Assembly: GCA_034421575.1 (NCBI GenBank)
Contig: DAOUKG010000014.1
Coordinates: forward strand, 1 to 52,905
Reading direction: 5' to 3'
Source: VXLM01 sp034421575
Lineage (GTDB): Bacteria; Chloroflexota; Dehalococcoidia; Lucifugimonadales; VXLM01
Length of the DNA stretch: 52,905 bases
The position numbers were made by a program, and so were the translations under genes. This document shows positions 24,176 to 32,829 of the stretch, piece by piece. Within the stretch, counting starts at the first letter, position 1. Each line of letters opens with the position of its first letter. The notes beneath the pieces are model-generated. The model saw only the letters and a program-made list of their open reading frames with translations, ran no database searches and had not been told where the DNA came from.

Positions 24176-25537
24176 ATGGTCAATACTGAGAATCCAGTCG
24201 AAATAGGCGAGGACAGGCAGCTCTTTGTCGACGACTACTGGATAGCAGACTCGGCGGGGGTGGAGCGCGTGCTCCATTCCCCGACACGGCAGAGTGTCGC
24301 GTTGGAACCGGAACACCCGTGGGAAGTTGGCGGTCTGTCCTACCTGATCGCATTTCCCGACCAGGGCAAGTATCGCGGGTGGTACCGCGCCGACCCGATG
24401 CTGCAGGACTCGGACTACAACTCCATCACCTGCTATGCCGAGAGCGAGGACGGGATCAACTGGACGAAGCCGAACGTCGGCCTCATCGAGTTCAACGGCT
24501 CGAAGGACAACAACATCGTGTGGACGGAGCCGGGCATCAACCTCGCGCCGTTCAAGGACGCCAACCCCGACGCCAAGCCGGAGGAACAGTACAAGGCATT
24601 TATCCGCGTTCGGCGGGTGATGCACGCCCTCTCATCGCCTGACGGGCTACAGTGGAAGATGATGCGCGAGGAGCCGATCCTCACGGACTATCCTTTCGAC
24701 ACGCTGAACCTTGCATTCTGGGATACGTGGCGTAAGGAGTACGTGGGATACTGCCGCGGAGTGGCGGGACAGGGCTCGAGCGACTTCTTCACGGGGGTGC
24801 GGTGGATACGGCGCGCGACGTCTAAGGACTTCCTGAACTGGGGGCCGCTGGAGAACATCGACTGCGGCGACACGCCGTGGGAACATTTCTACACGAATTC
24901 GTGCATCCAGTACGAACGAGCGCCGGGGACGTACCTGATGTTCCCGTCGCGGTTCATCCACGATCGAGTACCCAATCCTGAGTGGACGTATGACACGGGC
25001 GTCAGCGACATCGTCTTCATGTCGAGCCGTGACGGGTCCAATTTCGACCGGAGCTTCCTGGAGGCGTTCATCCGGCCGGGGACGGATTTCAACAACTGGC
25101 ACGACAGGGGCATCTATTTCGAGGTCGGCATCCTGCACACGTCGGACACCGAGATGACGATGTACGGCATGGAGAACGCTCACCTGCCGACGCAGCGCAT
25201 CCGACGGTATACATTGCGCACGGACGGTTTCGTGTCGGTCAACGGGGGATTCAAAGGGGGCGAGTTTACGACAAGACCACTCATCTTCAGTGGAAGCTCC
25301 CTTGAACTGAACTACGCGACCTCCGCGGTCGGCTCCCTCAAGGTAGAGATCCAGGACGCCGACGGCCATGCCATCCCCGGTTTCAGCCTCGACGACTTCC
25401 CGGAGAAGTTCGGCGACGAGATCGACGGCAAGGTGTCGTGGAACGGGGGCGGAGACGTGAGCAGTCTTGCCGGGAAGCCTGTGCGTCTAAGGTTCATGCT
25501 AAAGGACGCGGACGTGTACGCGTTCAAGTTCGGGTGA
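24176..25537 (+). CDS. glycosidase-like five-bladed beta-propeller protein
   Basis: A 453-residue protein without a signal peptide. Start ATG at 24176 is chosen because GGAGGA stands five to ten bases before it; a TTG twelve bases upstream overlaps that site. Propeller motifs include YAESEDGINWTKP, GSKDNNIVW, SSPDGLQW and SSRDGSNFDRSF, and FYTNSCIQYERAPGTYLMFP near residue 240. A C-terminal beta-sandwich ends LAGKPVRLRFMLKDADVYA. It is one of four paralogs in the window and follows the orphan permeases. GH32/43-like fold is the best guess; substrate and activity are unknown. Confidence 0.75.
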   Translation: MVNTENPVEIGEDRQLFVDDYWIADSAGVERVLHSPTRQSVALEPEHPWEVGGLSYLIAFPDQGKYRGWYRADPMLQDSDYNSITCYAESEDGINWTKPNVGLIEFNGSKDNNIVWTEPGINLAPFKDANPDAKPEEQYKAFIRVRRVMHALSSPDGLQWKMMREEPILTDYPFDTLNLAFWDTWRKEYVGYCRGVAGQGSSDFFTGVRWIRRATSKDFLNWGPLENIDCGDTPWEHFYTNSCIQYERAPGTYLMFPSRFIHDRVPNPEWTYDTGVSDIVFMSSRDGSNFDRSFLEAFIRPGTDFNNWHDRGIYFEVGILHTSDTEMTMYGMENAHLPTQRIRRYTLRTDGFVSVNGGFKGGEFTTRPLIFSGSSLELNYATSAVGSLKVEIQDADGHAIPGFSLDDFPEKFGDEIDGKVSWNGGGDVSSLAGKPVRLRFMLKDADVYAFKFG

Positions 25538-25589
25538 GGGTGTGTTCGGGAGAAGAGTTTACCGCAGAGGGCGCGGAGAGCGCAGAAGG

Positions 25590-25640
25590 GATTGTGGATT
25601 CCCGCCCCGTATCGGGGTACGGGGTGACGTTCTTTCGCGG
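25590..25640. repeat. dispersed palindromic repeat
   Basis: gattcccgccccgtatcggggtacggggtgacg followed by tttcgcgggaatga (in parts) is the common dispersed repeat of this genome, inside the gap 25538-25768. Confidence 0.55.
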
Positions 25641-25719
25641 GAATGATAGAGATGGGTGAGGGCTTAAGCGACATTGGTTCTGTCCTTTGTTCTAGCTGGA
25701 TACCTGACTGCAAGAACGC

Positions 25720-25748
25720 TTGCAAAACGCTGGCAATGCTGCCATAAT
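25720..25748 (+). promoter_or_regulatory. promoter of the toxin-antitoxin pair
   Basis: TTGCAA (25720-25725), 17-bp spacer, CATAAT (25743-25748), ending 20 bp before the antitoxin ATG. The short distance is usual for autoregulated antitoxin genes. Confidence 0.6.
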
Positions 25749-25768
25749 GCTTTCACAGGAGAAATGAC

Positions 25769-26005
25769 ATGGCAGTACAGATCACCATAAGGGGCGTCCC
25801 CGAGTCCGTCCGTGACGAGCTTGCGTCACGCGCCGCGCTCCAACGCCAATCCATGCAAGAGTTTCTGCGCGGAGAGTTGGAGCGCATAGCGTCGCGCCCG
25901 TCGGTTGACGAATGGGTGAGAGAAATACGCGAGCGCAAGGCAACCTATGGGACTCACGTCCCAACCTCCGCCATTCTGGCCGCCCGCGACGCTGACAGGA
26001 CTTGA
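25769..26005 (+). CDS. vapB: antitoxin, VapB/FitA-like ribbon-helix-helix
   Basis: A 78-residue protein. The N-terminal part MAVQITIRGVPESVRDELAS is a FitA/VapB-type ribbon-helix-helix DNA-binding motif; the rest would wrap the toxin. AGGAG precedes the ATG. Its stop overlaps the TTG start of the PIN gene, the usual coupling. It should bind and neutralise the toxin and repress its own promoter. Confidence 0.85.
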   Translation: MAVQITIRGVPESVRDELASRAALQRQSMQEFLRGELERIASRPSVDEWVREIRERKATYGTHVPTSAILAARDADRT

Positions 26006-26412
26006 CCAAGGTCGTCGATGCGTCCGTCGTGGTCGCGGCCCTCGTAGATTTGGGCCCGGAAGGGGCGTGGTCGGAAGAGACGGTAGCCGAGGGATCATTA
26101 ATCGCTCCCGAACTGGTCTTGGTCGAGGCCAGCAATGTCCTCCGTCGCTTGGAACGATCTCGTGAGATCTCCGAAATCGAGGCCGCCCTGGCCCACAATA
26201 GTCTATTGCGTCTCGAACTTGAACTGTTCCCCTTCGCTCCGTTCGCTGAGCGGGTATGGGAATTGCGGAAAAATCTCACCAGTTACGACGCCTGGTACGT
26301 AGCCATGGCCGAGTCGTTCGATTGTCCGCTGGCAACACTTGATCGGAAACTCAGCCGCGCGAGCGGCCCGAAGTGTGAGATCGTTACATTGTCGAGAGCA
26401 AAAGGGGCTTAG
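26002..26412 (+). CDS. vapC: PIN-domain ribonuclease toxin, VapC-like
   Basis: A 136-residue PIN-domain protein starting at TTG that overlaps the antitoxin stop. The acidic metal-binding residues are visible: Asp in VVDASVVVAAL, Glu in LVLVEASNVL, Asp in SYDAWYVAMAE and Asp in LATLDRKL. VapC toxins cut tRNA or rRNA. A complete, apparently intact pair with the upstream antitoxin. Confidence 0.87.
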   Translation: MTKVVDASVVVAALVDLGPEGAWSEETVAEGSLIAPELVLVEASNVLRRLERSREISEIEAALAHNSLLRLELELFPFAPFAERVWELRKNLTSYDAWYVAMAESFDCPLATLDRKLSRASGPKCEIVTLSRAKGA

Positions 26413-26421
26413 GGGTGGAAC

Positions 26422-26685
26422 TCAGGAGAAAGCTCCCTCCTGAATGAGGAGAATAATCCAGAAGATGCAGCCCAAAACAGCGCCAATGTTGACCGCCAGT
26501 GCCACCTTTGGAATGTTATTAGCGCCGGTGTCGAGCATTCGCGTATCCCGGTAAGCCACCCATGAGAGCGTCAGACCTACGCCTGCACAGACAGGAGCTG
26601 CAAGAATCAAAAACGGAAAGACGATTAGCAATATGGTACAGCACAGCATGCTAATCATCCCAAGAACAAGCCCGGCGCAACCCAT
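26422..26685 (-). CDS. small membrane protein, unknown
   Basis: An 87-residue protein with about three hydrophobic segments (LVLGMISMLCCTILLIVFPF; ILAAPVCAGVGLTLSWVAY; KVALAVNIGAVLGCIFWIIL). It resembles small DUF4190-like membrane proteins, but the match is only in general character. It is convergent with the PIN gene, ten bases apart. No good Shine-Dalgarno is visible. Confidence 0.55.
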   Translation of the reverse strand: MGCAGLVLGMISMLCCTILLIVFPFLILAAPVCAGVGLTLSWVAYRDTRMLDTGANNIPKVALAVNIGAVLGCIFWIILLIQEGAFS

Positions 26686-26924
26686 TGTTTAGGCCCCTTG
26701 TGCAATAGGATTCAATGCCGCCGAAATAGTTACGTAGCCAAGGTAGACTTATGGGCCGTGGGTCGATAGGCTATAGTCCGCTTTCAATCTTGTCAAACGG
26801 AGGCTATCGGGTGGTGTATTACCCTCCCCTCCACTGTCTGAAGTTACCCCCAAGCTAAAGTCGCGCGTTCGAGACGAAGCATAATGACGGGCAGAAACTC
26901 GCACTTCACCCAAGGTTTGAACAC

Positions 26925-28310
26925 ATGCACAACCCCATAGATATCGGAACCAATCGACAGCTCTTTCTCGATGACCAGATTATTGCCGCCATAAGCGGCG
27001 CGAGGCGGGTCATGCACTCCCCCACTCGCAGAGAGGCTGTGCTCGTGGGTGACAAGCCGTGGGATGAGGCGAGCGTGGCGTATATGTCGGTCATAAAGGA
27101 CGGGGACCTGTATCGCGGCTACTACCGGTGCTATCGGCGAGGGGAGGCCCAGGAGAACGTCCCGCGCCACATCGCCTACGCGGAAAGCAAGGATGGCGTC
27201 CACTGGGAAAAGCCCAGCCTTGGACTGTTGGAGTTCGACGGATCGAAGGACAACAACCTTGTCTGGAAGGGACCAGGAACGAACTTCTGCGCATTCATCG
27301 ACGATAGCCCGGAGGAGCCACCCGAACGTCGCTACAAGGCCGTCGTGCGGACAGGACGTGTTGACGGAGCGGTGCTGGGCGCGCAGGGGCCCTGTGTGAT
27401 CGCATTATCGTCGCCCGACGGCATCAGATGGAGCATGATGCAGGACACTCCAATCCTGACGGAGGGGCCGTTCGACTCGTTCAACATCGCGTTTCGGGAT
27501 GAGCGGATCGGTCAATACGTGATCTTCACGAGGGGCGTCGGCGGTTCGGACGGCCCGTTCAAGGGAGGAGTCCGCTGGATCAGGCGCGCGGTTTCGGACG
27601 ATTTTCTCAACTGGAGCGATCTCGAATTAATCGACACCGGCGAGGATCCAACTGAGCACCTGTACACGAATTCCTGCGTCCCGTACGAGCGCTCGCCCGG
27701 AACCTACCTGATGTTCCCTTCCCGCCTTGTACTCGAGCACACGCCCGATCCGGACTGGCCGAATGGCCCCGGGGTGAACGACATCGCGTTGATGAGCAGT
27801 CGCGACGGGATCACGTGGGACCGATCGTTCATGGAAGCATTCATTCGTCCCGGCCTTGACATGGAGAACTGGCACGAGCGGGGGATATATTTCGAGCGGG
27901 GAATATTCCAGACATCTCCCGACACCCTGAGCATGTACTGCTCCGATCACTGGCGCTACCCTACCACTCGCATATCGCGGTACACTCTACGAACGGACGG
28001 ATTCGTATCGGTCAACGCCGGATTTGAAGGAGGAGAATTCACCACGCATCCTCTCGTTTTCAGTGGGCGCGGGCTCGAATTGAACTACTCAACATCGGCG
28101 GTGGGTTCGGTGCGGGTTGAGATTCAGGACGCTGACGGACACGCTCTTCCGGGTTTCGGCCTGGAGGATTTTCCAGAAAAATTTGGAGACGAGATCGATG
28201 GGAAGGTGTCGTGGAGCAACGGAGCGGACGTAGGCGAGCTTGACGGCAGGCCTGTACGGCTGAGGTTCGTTCTGAAGGACGCAGACCTGTATGCCTTCAA
28301 GTTCGGATGA
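26925..28310 (+). CDS. glycosidase-like five-bladed beta-propeller protein
   Basis: A 461-residue protein, very similar throughout to the next gene at 28381, so the two are a tandem duplication. Motifs: YAESKDGVHWEKP near residue 85, GSKDNNLVW, SSPDGIRW, HLYTNSCVPYERSPGTYLMF near residue 245, SSRDGITWDRSF, NWHERGIYFE, and a C-terminal beta-sandwich ending LDGRPVRLRFVLKDADLYAF. There is no signal peptide. A GH32/43-like fold is likely but no catalytic triad was identified. Confidence 0.75.
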   Translation: MHNPIDIGTNRQLFLDDQIIAAISGARRVMHSPTRREAVLVGDKPWDEASVAYMSVIKDGDLYRGYYRCYRRGEAQENVPRHIAYAESKDGVHWEKPSLGLLEFDGSKDNNLVWKGPGTNFCAFIDDSPEEPPERRYKAVVRTGRVDGAVLGAQGPCVIALSSPDGIRWSMMQDTPILTEGPFDSFNIAFRDERIGQYVIFTRGVGGSDGPFKGGVRWIRRAVSDDFLNWSDLELIDTGEDPTEHLYTNSCVPYERSPGTYLMFPSRLVLEHTPDPDWPNGPGVNDIALMSSRDGITWDRSFMEAFIRPGLDMENWHERGIYFERGIFQTSPDTLSMYCSDHWRYPTTRISRYTLRTDGFVSVNAGFEGGEFTTHPLVFSGRGLELNYSTSAVGSVRVEIQDADGHALPGFGLEDFPEKFGDEIDGKVSWSNGADVGELDGRPVRLRFVLKDADLYAFKFG

Positions 28311-28380
28311 GGGTGCTTTGCCGTGTGCATGACCCGGCAAAGGTCAGATACTCACATTTCATCACGGTAGGAACGAACAC

Positions 28381-29766
28381 ATGAAGAACCCTATCGACAT
28401 AGGCACCAATCGCCAGCTCTTTCTCGACGACCTCCTCATCGACAAGATCAGCGGCGCGAAGCGGGTGATGCACTCGCCCACTCGCCGAGAGGTCGTGCTG
28501 GTGGGAGACAAGCCGTGGGACGAGTCGAGTGTGGCCTTCATGTCGGTCATACAGGACGGAGACAGGTATCGCGGATACTACAGGTGCGACCACGTCGGCA
28601 CAGACAAGGAGCCGAACCCTCGCCACACGGCCTATGCCGAGAGCAAGGACGGCATACACTGGGAGAAGCCGAGTCTAGGACTAATCGACTTTCAAGGATC
28701 GAAGGACAACAGCCTGATATGGATGGGGCCCGGGGCGAACTTGTGTGTCTTCATCGACAACAATCCCGCCGAGCCTCCCGAACGGCGTTACAAGGCTGTT
28801 GTACGCACAGGGCGCGCAGAGGCAGAGGCCCTGGGAGCGCCCGGTCCCTGCGTGCTTGCCCTCTCTTCACCGGATGGGGTCAGGTGGAGCCTGATGCAGG
28901 ACGGGCCGATTCTGACCGATGACCCGTTCGACTCGTACAACGTGGCCTTCTGGGACGATTGGACGAACCAGTACGTGATCTATACGAGAGGGGTCGGCGG
29001 CACAGGCGGTCCGTTCAAGGGCGGAGTCCGGTGGATAAGGCGTGCCACTTCGGATGACTTCCTGAACTGGAGTCGCCTGGAACTGATCGATACGGGCGAG
29101 ATACCGTCCGAGCACCTGTACACCAATGCCTGCGTTCCCTATGAGCGGTCGCCGGGCACGTATCTGATGTTCCCGTCCCGACTCGTATTGGAGCACACTC
29201 CCGACCCCCACTGGCCCAACGGCCCAGGGGTCAACGACATTGCCTTGATGAGCAGCAGGGACGGGATCACATGGGACCGATCGTTCATGGAGGCGTTCAT
29301 ACGACCTGGACTGGACATGGAGAACTGGCATGAACGGGGGATATACTTCGAGCGAGGGATCTTCCAGACGTCTGAAGATACCCTGAGCATGTACTGCTCC
29401 GACCACTGGCGATATCCCAGCACGCGGATATCACGTTACACACTGCGAACGGATGGATTCGTTTCCGTAAATGCGGGCTATCGTGGAGGAGAGTTCACGA
29501 CCAAGCCGGTGGTGTTGGGGGGCAGCGAGCTGGAAATCAACTACTCGACATCGGCGGTGGGATCGGTGCAGGTGGAAATCCAGGACGAACAGGGGCGGGC
29601 ACAGCAGGGGTTTGCGCTGTCGGACAGTCCGGAGAAGTACGGTGACAAGATTTCGCAGCGTGTCACGTGGACGGGCGGCCCCGACGTGAGCGCGTTCGCG
29701 GGTAGGCCGGCACGGCTGCGGTTCGTCCTCAAGGATGCTGACTTGTACTCTTTCAAGTTCAACTAA
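28381..29766 (+). CDS. glycosidase-like five-bladed beta-propeller protein, tandem duplicate
   Basis: A 461-residue twin of the preceding gene with the same order of motifs (YAESKDGIHWEKP, GSKDNSLIW, SSPDGVRW, HLYTNACVPYERSPGTYLMF, SSRDGITWDRSF, NWHERGIYFE). Differences are concentrated in the C-terminal sandwich (LGGSELEINYSTSAVGSVQV; VSAFAGRPARLRFVLKDADL). The 70-bp gap between the twins resembles the sequence before the first twin, so the duplicated unit included upstream sequence. Confidence 0.75.
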   Translation: MKNPIDIGTNRQLFLDDLLIDKISGAKRVMHSPTRREVVLVGDKPWDESSVAFMSVIQDGDRYRGYYRCDHVGTDKEPNPRHTAYAESKDGIHWEKPSLGLIDFQGSKDNSLIWMGPGANLCVFIDNNPAEPPERRYKAVVRTGRAEAEALGAPGPCVLALSSPDGVRWSLMQDGPILTDDPFDSYNVAFWDDWTNQYVIYTRGVGGTGGPFKGGVRWIRRATSDDFLNWSRLELIDTGEIPSEHLYTNACVPYERSPGTYLMFPSRLVLEHTPDPHWPNGPGVNDIALMSSRDGITWDRSFMEAFIRPGLDMENWHERGIYFERGIFQTSEDTLSMYCSDHWRYPSTRISRYTLRTDGFVSVNAGYRGGEFTTKPVVLGGSELEINYSTSAVGSVQVEIQDEQGRAQQGFALSDSPEKYGDKISQRVTWTGGPDVSAFAGRPARLRFVLKDADLYSFKFN

Positions 29767-29831
29767 TGGACAGAAGTCTTTGAAATGACGGGTAGTAGCA
29801 GAGGGTTGGATTCGTATTCTACAACCACAGG

Positions 29832-29856
29832 GCGGGTTTGAAACCCGCCCCACCAA
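29832..29856. repeat. short perfect dyad
   Basis: GGGCGGGTTTGAAACCCGCCC forms a near-perfect inverted repeat in the gap after the propeller genes. It is followed by caccaagtaaaagt rather than a T-run, so terminator function is uncertain; similar elements are common dispersed repeats. Confidence 0.5.
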
Positions 29857-29920
29857 GTAAAAGTGCCGCCACCCTCCAATACTATGATGTTGAACCACTA
29901 GGTTAGCAGAGGTAATCGAA

Positions 29921-30526
29921 TTGGGCGCAGAACGAGTTGCAGAGGACAAGACCCTGGTGTGGTCGGGCGAACACTGGATCGCCTACCTCAAGAACCATGA
30001 CAATCAGGCGGATGTCGGGCGGGTGAGTCTCTATCGAGTCTCCTACAGCACCGCGGGGGAGGGCACCGTCGCCTTCATCGACATACCTGAAGAGTCCTTC
30101 ACAGGGATATTCACGGACGACTTGAAGCTTGGGGACTTCATGTCGAAGACCCTGGCAAGAGGAACGAGCAACAACAACTACTATAAGCACGACATACCCA
30201 TGTTGGAGGCGGAGATCACCCGTGGCGGTGACGTGCGGACGATGCCGTCATGGACCATCGCGAGTGAGAATGGAGAGGTGGAAGTGGTCTGGGGCAGCAT
30301 TCACCCGCCAACCATCCTCGAAGGTCCGGGGCCGATGCACGATGGTGCGGCGGTGACCCATTCCCTCCTGTTCTTCGCCAATGAAGCCACGATAACTCTC
30401 AACGGCAAGTCCGTCGGCGGCGTTGTGTACGTGCGAGACGAATGGATTCGCGCCATCGGAAGGCAGGGCACGTCCGCAGTGTTCGCGATTGCCGAGACCA
30501 CTACAAAGATCGGATCGAACGACTAA
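29921..30526 (+). CDS. hypothetical protein, unknown family
   Basis: A 201-residue soluble protein that I do not recognise. The TTG start is supported by AGAGGT eight bases upstream. The sequence is rich in beta-prone stretches (TLVWSGEHWIAYLKNH; VSLYRVSYSTAGEGTVAFID; HSLLFFANEATITLNGKSV) and probably forms a beta-sandwich. It is followed after 13 bp by an SDR gene in the same direction, so the two may be co-transcribed. Confidence 0.6.
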   Translation: MGAERVAEDKTLVWSGEHWIAYLKNHDNQADVGRVSLYRVSYSTAGEGTVAFIDIPEESFTGIFTDDLKLGDFMSKTLARGTSNNNYYKHDIPMLEAEITRGGDVRTMPSWTIASENGEVEVVWGSIHPPTILEGPGPMHDGAAVTHSLLFFANEATITLNGKSVGGVVYVRDEWIRAIGRQGTSAVFAIAETTTKIGSND

Positions 30527-30539
30527 TCGGAGGGTAGGA

Positions 30540-31337
30540 ATGGACGTTTCGGACAGAATCGCAATTGTGACCGGCGGAGGCAGGGGGATAGGGCGCGCGA
30601 TCTCTCATGTTCTGGCGCGAAATGGCGCAAGCGTGGTCGTGGCTGACATCAATGAGGGTGATGCGCAAACGGTGAGCCAAGAACTAGAAGCTCTTGGAGG
30701 CCGTTCGCTGGCGGTCGCGGTGGACGTGACGGACCAGTGCTCGGTCGACGGACTAGCCACCCAGACGCTCGACACATTTGGGCGCATCGACATCACGGTC
30801 AATAATGCGGGGACCATCGGATCATCGGGATGGGAGACACGCGATCGCCCGAACGACGACGATTGGGACCACATACATAACGTGAACGTTCACGGCATTG
30901 CAAGGGTGACGGAGGCTGTGGGAGAGCACATGAAATCGCGGCGGTACGGCAAGATCGTCAATATCGCGTCGGTGGCGGGACGCACCGGTACGCGCACGAA
31001 CTTCGCGTATGGCGCGTCGAAGGCGGCGGTGATAAATCTGACCCGGTGCTATGCGCTGGACTACGCGCCGCACAGCGTGAACGTCAACTGCGTCTGCCCG
31101 GGACTTGTGTGGACGAAGATGTGGGAGCGCATTGCGAGTCGCAGGATCGGACTGAACATCGACGACGAGATGTCCACGCGGGAGTCGTTCGACAGGTTCG
31201 TTGAGTCCAATACTCCGCTTGGGAGGGAGCAGACCCCCGAGGAGATCGCGAACACGGTCGTATTCCTCGCGTCCGATGCCGCGAGCGGGATTACGGGGCA
31301 GTCCGTGAACGTGGACGGCGGGTTCGCGATGAATTGA
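30540..31337 (+). CDS. short-chain dehydrogenase/reductase
   Basis: A 265-residue classical SDR. The NAD(P)-binding motif is VTGGGRGIGRA near residue 10, NNAG is near residue 86, catalytic Ser lies in NIASVAG, and YGASKAA carries the catalytic Tyr and Lys. The C-terminal GITGQSVNVDGGFAMN is typical. ADINEG after the second strand favours NAD(H). The ATG is preceded by GGAGGG. The FabG-like sequence does not tell the substrate; near the propeller genes a sugar or alcohol dehydrogenase is plausible. Confidence 0.9.
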   Translation: MDVSDRIAIVTGGGRGIGRAISHVLARNGASVVVADINEGDAQTVSQELEALGGRSLAVAVDVTDQCSVDGLATQTLDTFGRIDITVNNAGTIGSSGWETRDRPNDDDWDHIHNVNVHGIARVTEAVGEHMKSRRYGKIVNIASVAGRTGTRTNFAYGASKAAVINLTRCYALDYAPHSVNVNCVCPGLVWTKMWERIASRRIGLNIDDEMSTRESFDRFVESNTPLGREQTPEEIANTVVFLASDAASGITGQSVNVDGGFAMN

Positions 31338-31379
31338 GTGTGATCGCGCACGGCTTCCCCTTTCGTTTGGGCGAAAGTC

Positions 31380-31480
31380 AAACGCAGGCGGTACGTACCT
31401 TCACTCTCACCCTCACCCCAGCCCCCGTATCGAGTACGGGGCAGACTCCCTCCCACGACGGGAGAGGGGCAGGAAATATC
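31380..31480. repeat. dispersed palindromic repeats
   Basis: The gap holds cccccgtatcgagtacgggg and ctcccacgacgggagag units like those at 3.75-3.83 kb. Confidence 0.65.
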
Positions 31481-31520
31481 CACTTAGGCACAAACTCCAC
31501 TACTAGAGGAATCCATATCA

Positions 31521-32489
31521 ATGAAAGCAATACGGATGACGCAAACCGGGGGGCCGGAGGTGCTGGAATACGTGGATGTCCCCGATCCTGTTCCGGGGTC
31601 CGGCGAGGTGCTGATTGACGTTGAGCACATAGGCATCAACTTCATCGACACGTACGTCCGGCGAGGGGCATATCCTCGCCCGCTGCCGCTGATCCCGGGG
31701 TATGAAGTTGCCGGAATCGTGTCGGGCGTCGGGCCGGACGTGGTCGAGTTCACAGAAGGAGATCGAGTCGCGATGGCCGGCCTGTCGATGGGGTCATACG
31801 CGGAGAAGATCGTTCTTCCTGAGTGGCAGATCGTACACGTTCCGGACGGGGTGACCCTGGAGGCCGCTGCGGCGGTGCTCGAACAGGGGATGACGGCACA
31901 TTACCTCTGCTATTCGACGTATCCACTTGGCCCCGACGATACCGCGCTGATCCACGCCGGAGCCGGTGGGGTTGGCCGTCTACTAATCCAGATGGCCAAG
32001 CAGCTGGGCGCAACCGTCATTACGACCGTCTCGACGGAAGAGAAGGCGGAGATGGCCCGGTCGGTCGGCGCCAATCACGTTGTGCTGTACACCGAGCAGG
32101 ACTTCCAGCAAGAAGTCATGAGGATTACGGACGGAGGTGGCGTGGACGTCGTGTACGATTCCGTTGGGCAGGCAACGGCAGACGCGAGCATGGCCAGTCT
32201 CAGGCAGCGAGGGATGATGGCGCTGTACGGAGCCGCGAGCGGGGCCGTGCAGTCGGTGCCGGTGTCGGTCATCAACGCAAAGTCGTTATTCTTCACGAGG
32301 CCTGGGCTGAACGACCACGTTGCAACGCGCGAGGAGCTCTTGTGGCGCGCGGGCGACGTGCTGGGGCGTGTGGAATCGGGGGCGTTGTCGCTTCACATCC
32401 ACGGTACTTATCCACTTTCCGACGCGGGCCGCGCGCAGGATGATCTCGAGAACCGCAGGACGATGGGGAAGGTGCTGCTGGCGCCTTAG
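31521..32489 (+). CDS. NADPH:quinone oxidoreductase, zinc-independent MDR family
   Basis: A 322-residue medium-chain reductase related to QOR/zeta-crystallin. It has the N-terminal GroES-like fold (PEVLEYVDVPDPVPGSGEVL, GINFIDTYVRRGAYP) and the Rossmann motif HAGAGGVGRLLIQMAKQLGA near residue 145. The catalytic zinc cysteines of alcohol dehydrogenases are absent. The start is the ATG at 31521. It probably reduces quinones or enones with NADPH. Confidence 0.9.
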   Translation: MKAIRMTQTGGPEVLEYVDVPDPVPGSGEVLIDVEHIGINFIDTYVRRGAYPRPLPLIPGYEVAGIVSGVGPDVVEFTEGDRVAMAGLSMGSYAEKIVLPEWQIVHVPDGVTLEAAAAVLEQGMTAHYLCYSTYPLGPDDTALIHAGAGGVGRLLIQMAKQLGATVITTVSTEEKAEMARSVGANHVVLYTEQDFQQEVMRITDGGGVDVVYDSVGQATADASMASLRQRGMMALYGAASGAVQSVPVSVINAKSLFFTRPGLNDHVATREELLWRAGDVLGRVESGALSLHIHGTYPLSDAGRAQDDLENRRTMGKVLLAP

Positions 32490-32598
32490 ACTGTGTCCGG
32501 CGGAACGGGCGAGGTTGTCGTAGTGAGGTTGTAGGTCGGAGAACGGCCCTTCGACAGGCTCAGGGTGAACGGGCCGGCTTTGGGAGCCCTTGGAAGGG

Positions 32599-32675
32599 TG
32601 GAGGCGACGGGCGGATTCGAACCGCCGAATAGAGGTTTTGCAGACCTCCGCCTTAGACCACTTGGCTACGCCGCC
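32599..32675 (-). tRNA. tRNA-Cys (GCA)
   Basis: On the minus strand the acceptor GGCGGCG pairs with CGTCGCC (one G-U). D arm GCC...GGC, anticodon arm GAGGT-CTGCAAA-ACCTC with anticodon GCA, and T arm GGCGG-TTCGAAT-CCGCC are all complete. Discriminator U fits cysteine and CCA is encoded (32601-32599). Confidence 0.96.
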
Positions 32676-32688
32676 TCATCAGTAGACA

Positions 32689-32775
32689 TGGTGCCGAGGG
32701 AGGGACTCGAACCCTCACAGCCTTGCGGCCACAGCGCCCTCAACGCTGCGCGTCTACCAGTTCCGCCACCTCGGC
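32689..32775 (-). tRNA. tRNA-Leu (GAG)
   Basis: On the minus strand the acceptor GCCGAGG pairs with CCTCGGC. The anticodon arm CAGCG-TTGAGGG-CGCTG gives anticodon GAG, the long class II variable arm is TGGCCGCAAGGCTG-like, and the T arm GAGGG-TTCGAGT-CCCTC is intact. CCA is encoded. It lies 13 bp upstream of tRNA-Cys, probably co-transcribed. Confidence 0.96.
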
Positions 32776-32829
32776 TGGGTCCTCAGCCGCATGTGTTCAG
32801 CCGAGGTTGGTGTGTTCGTATTATAGCCA

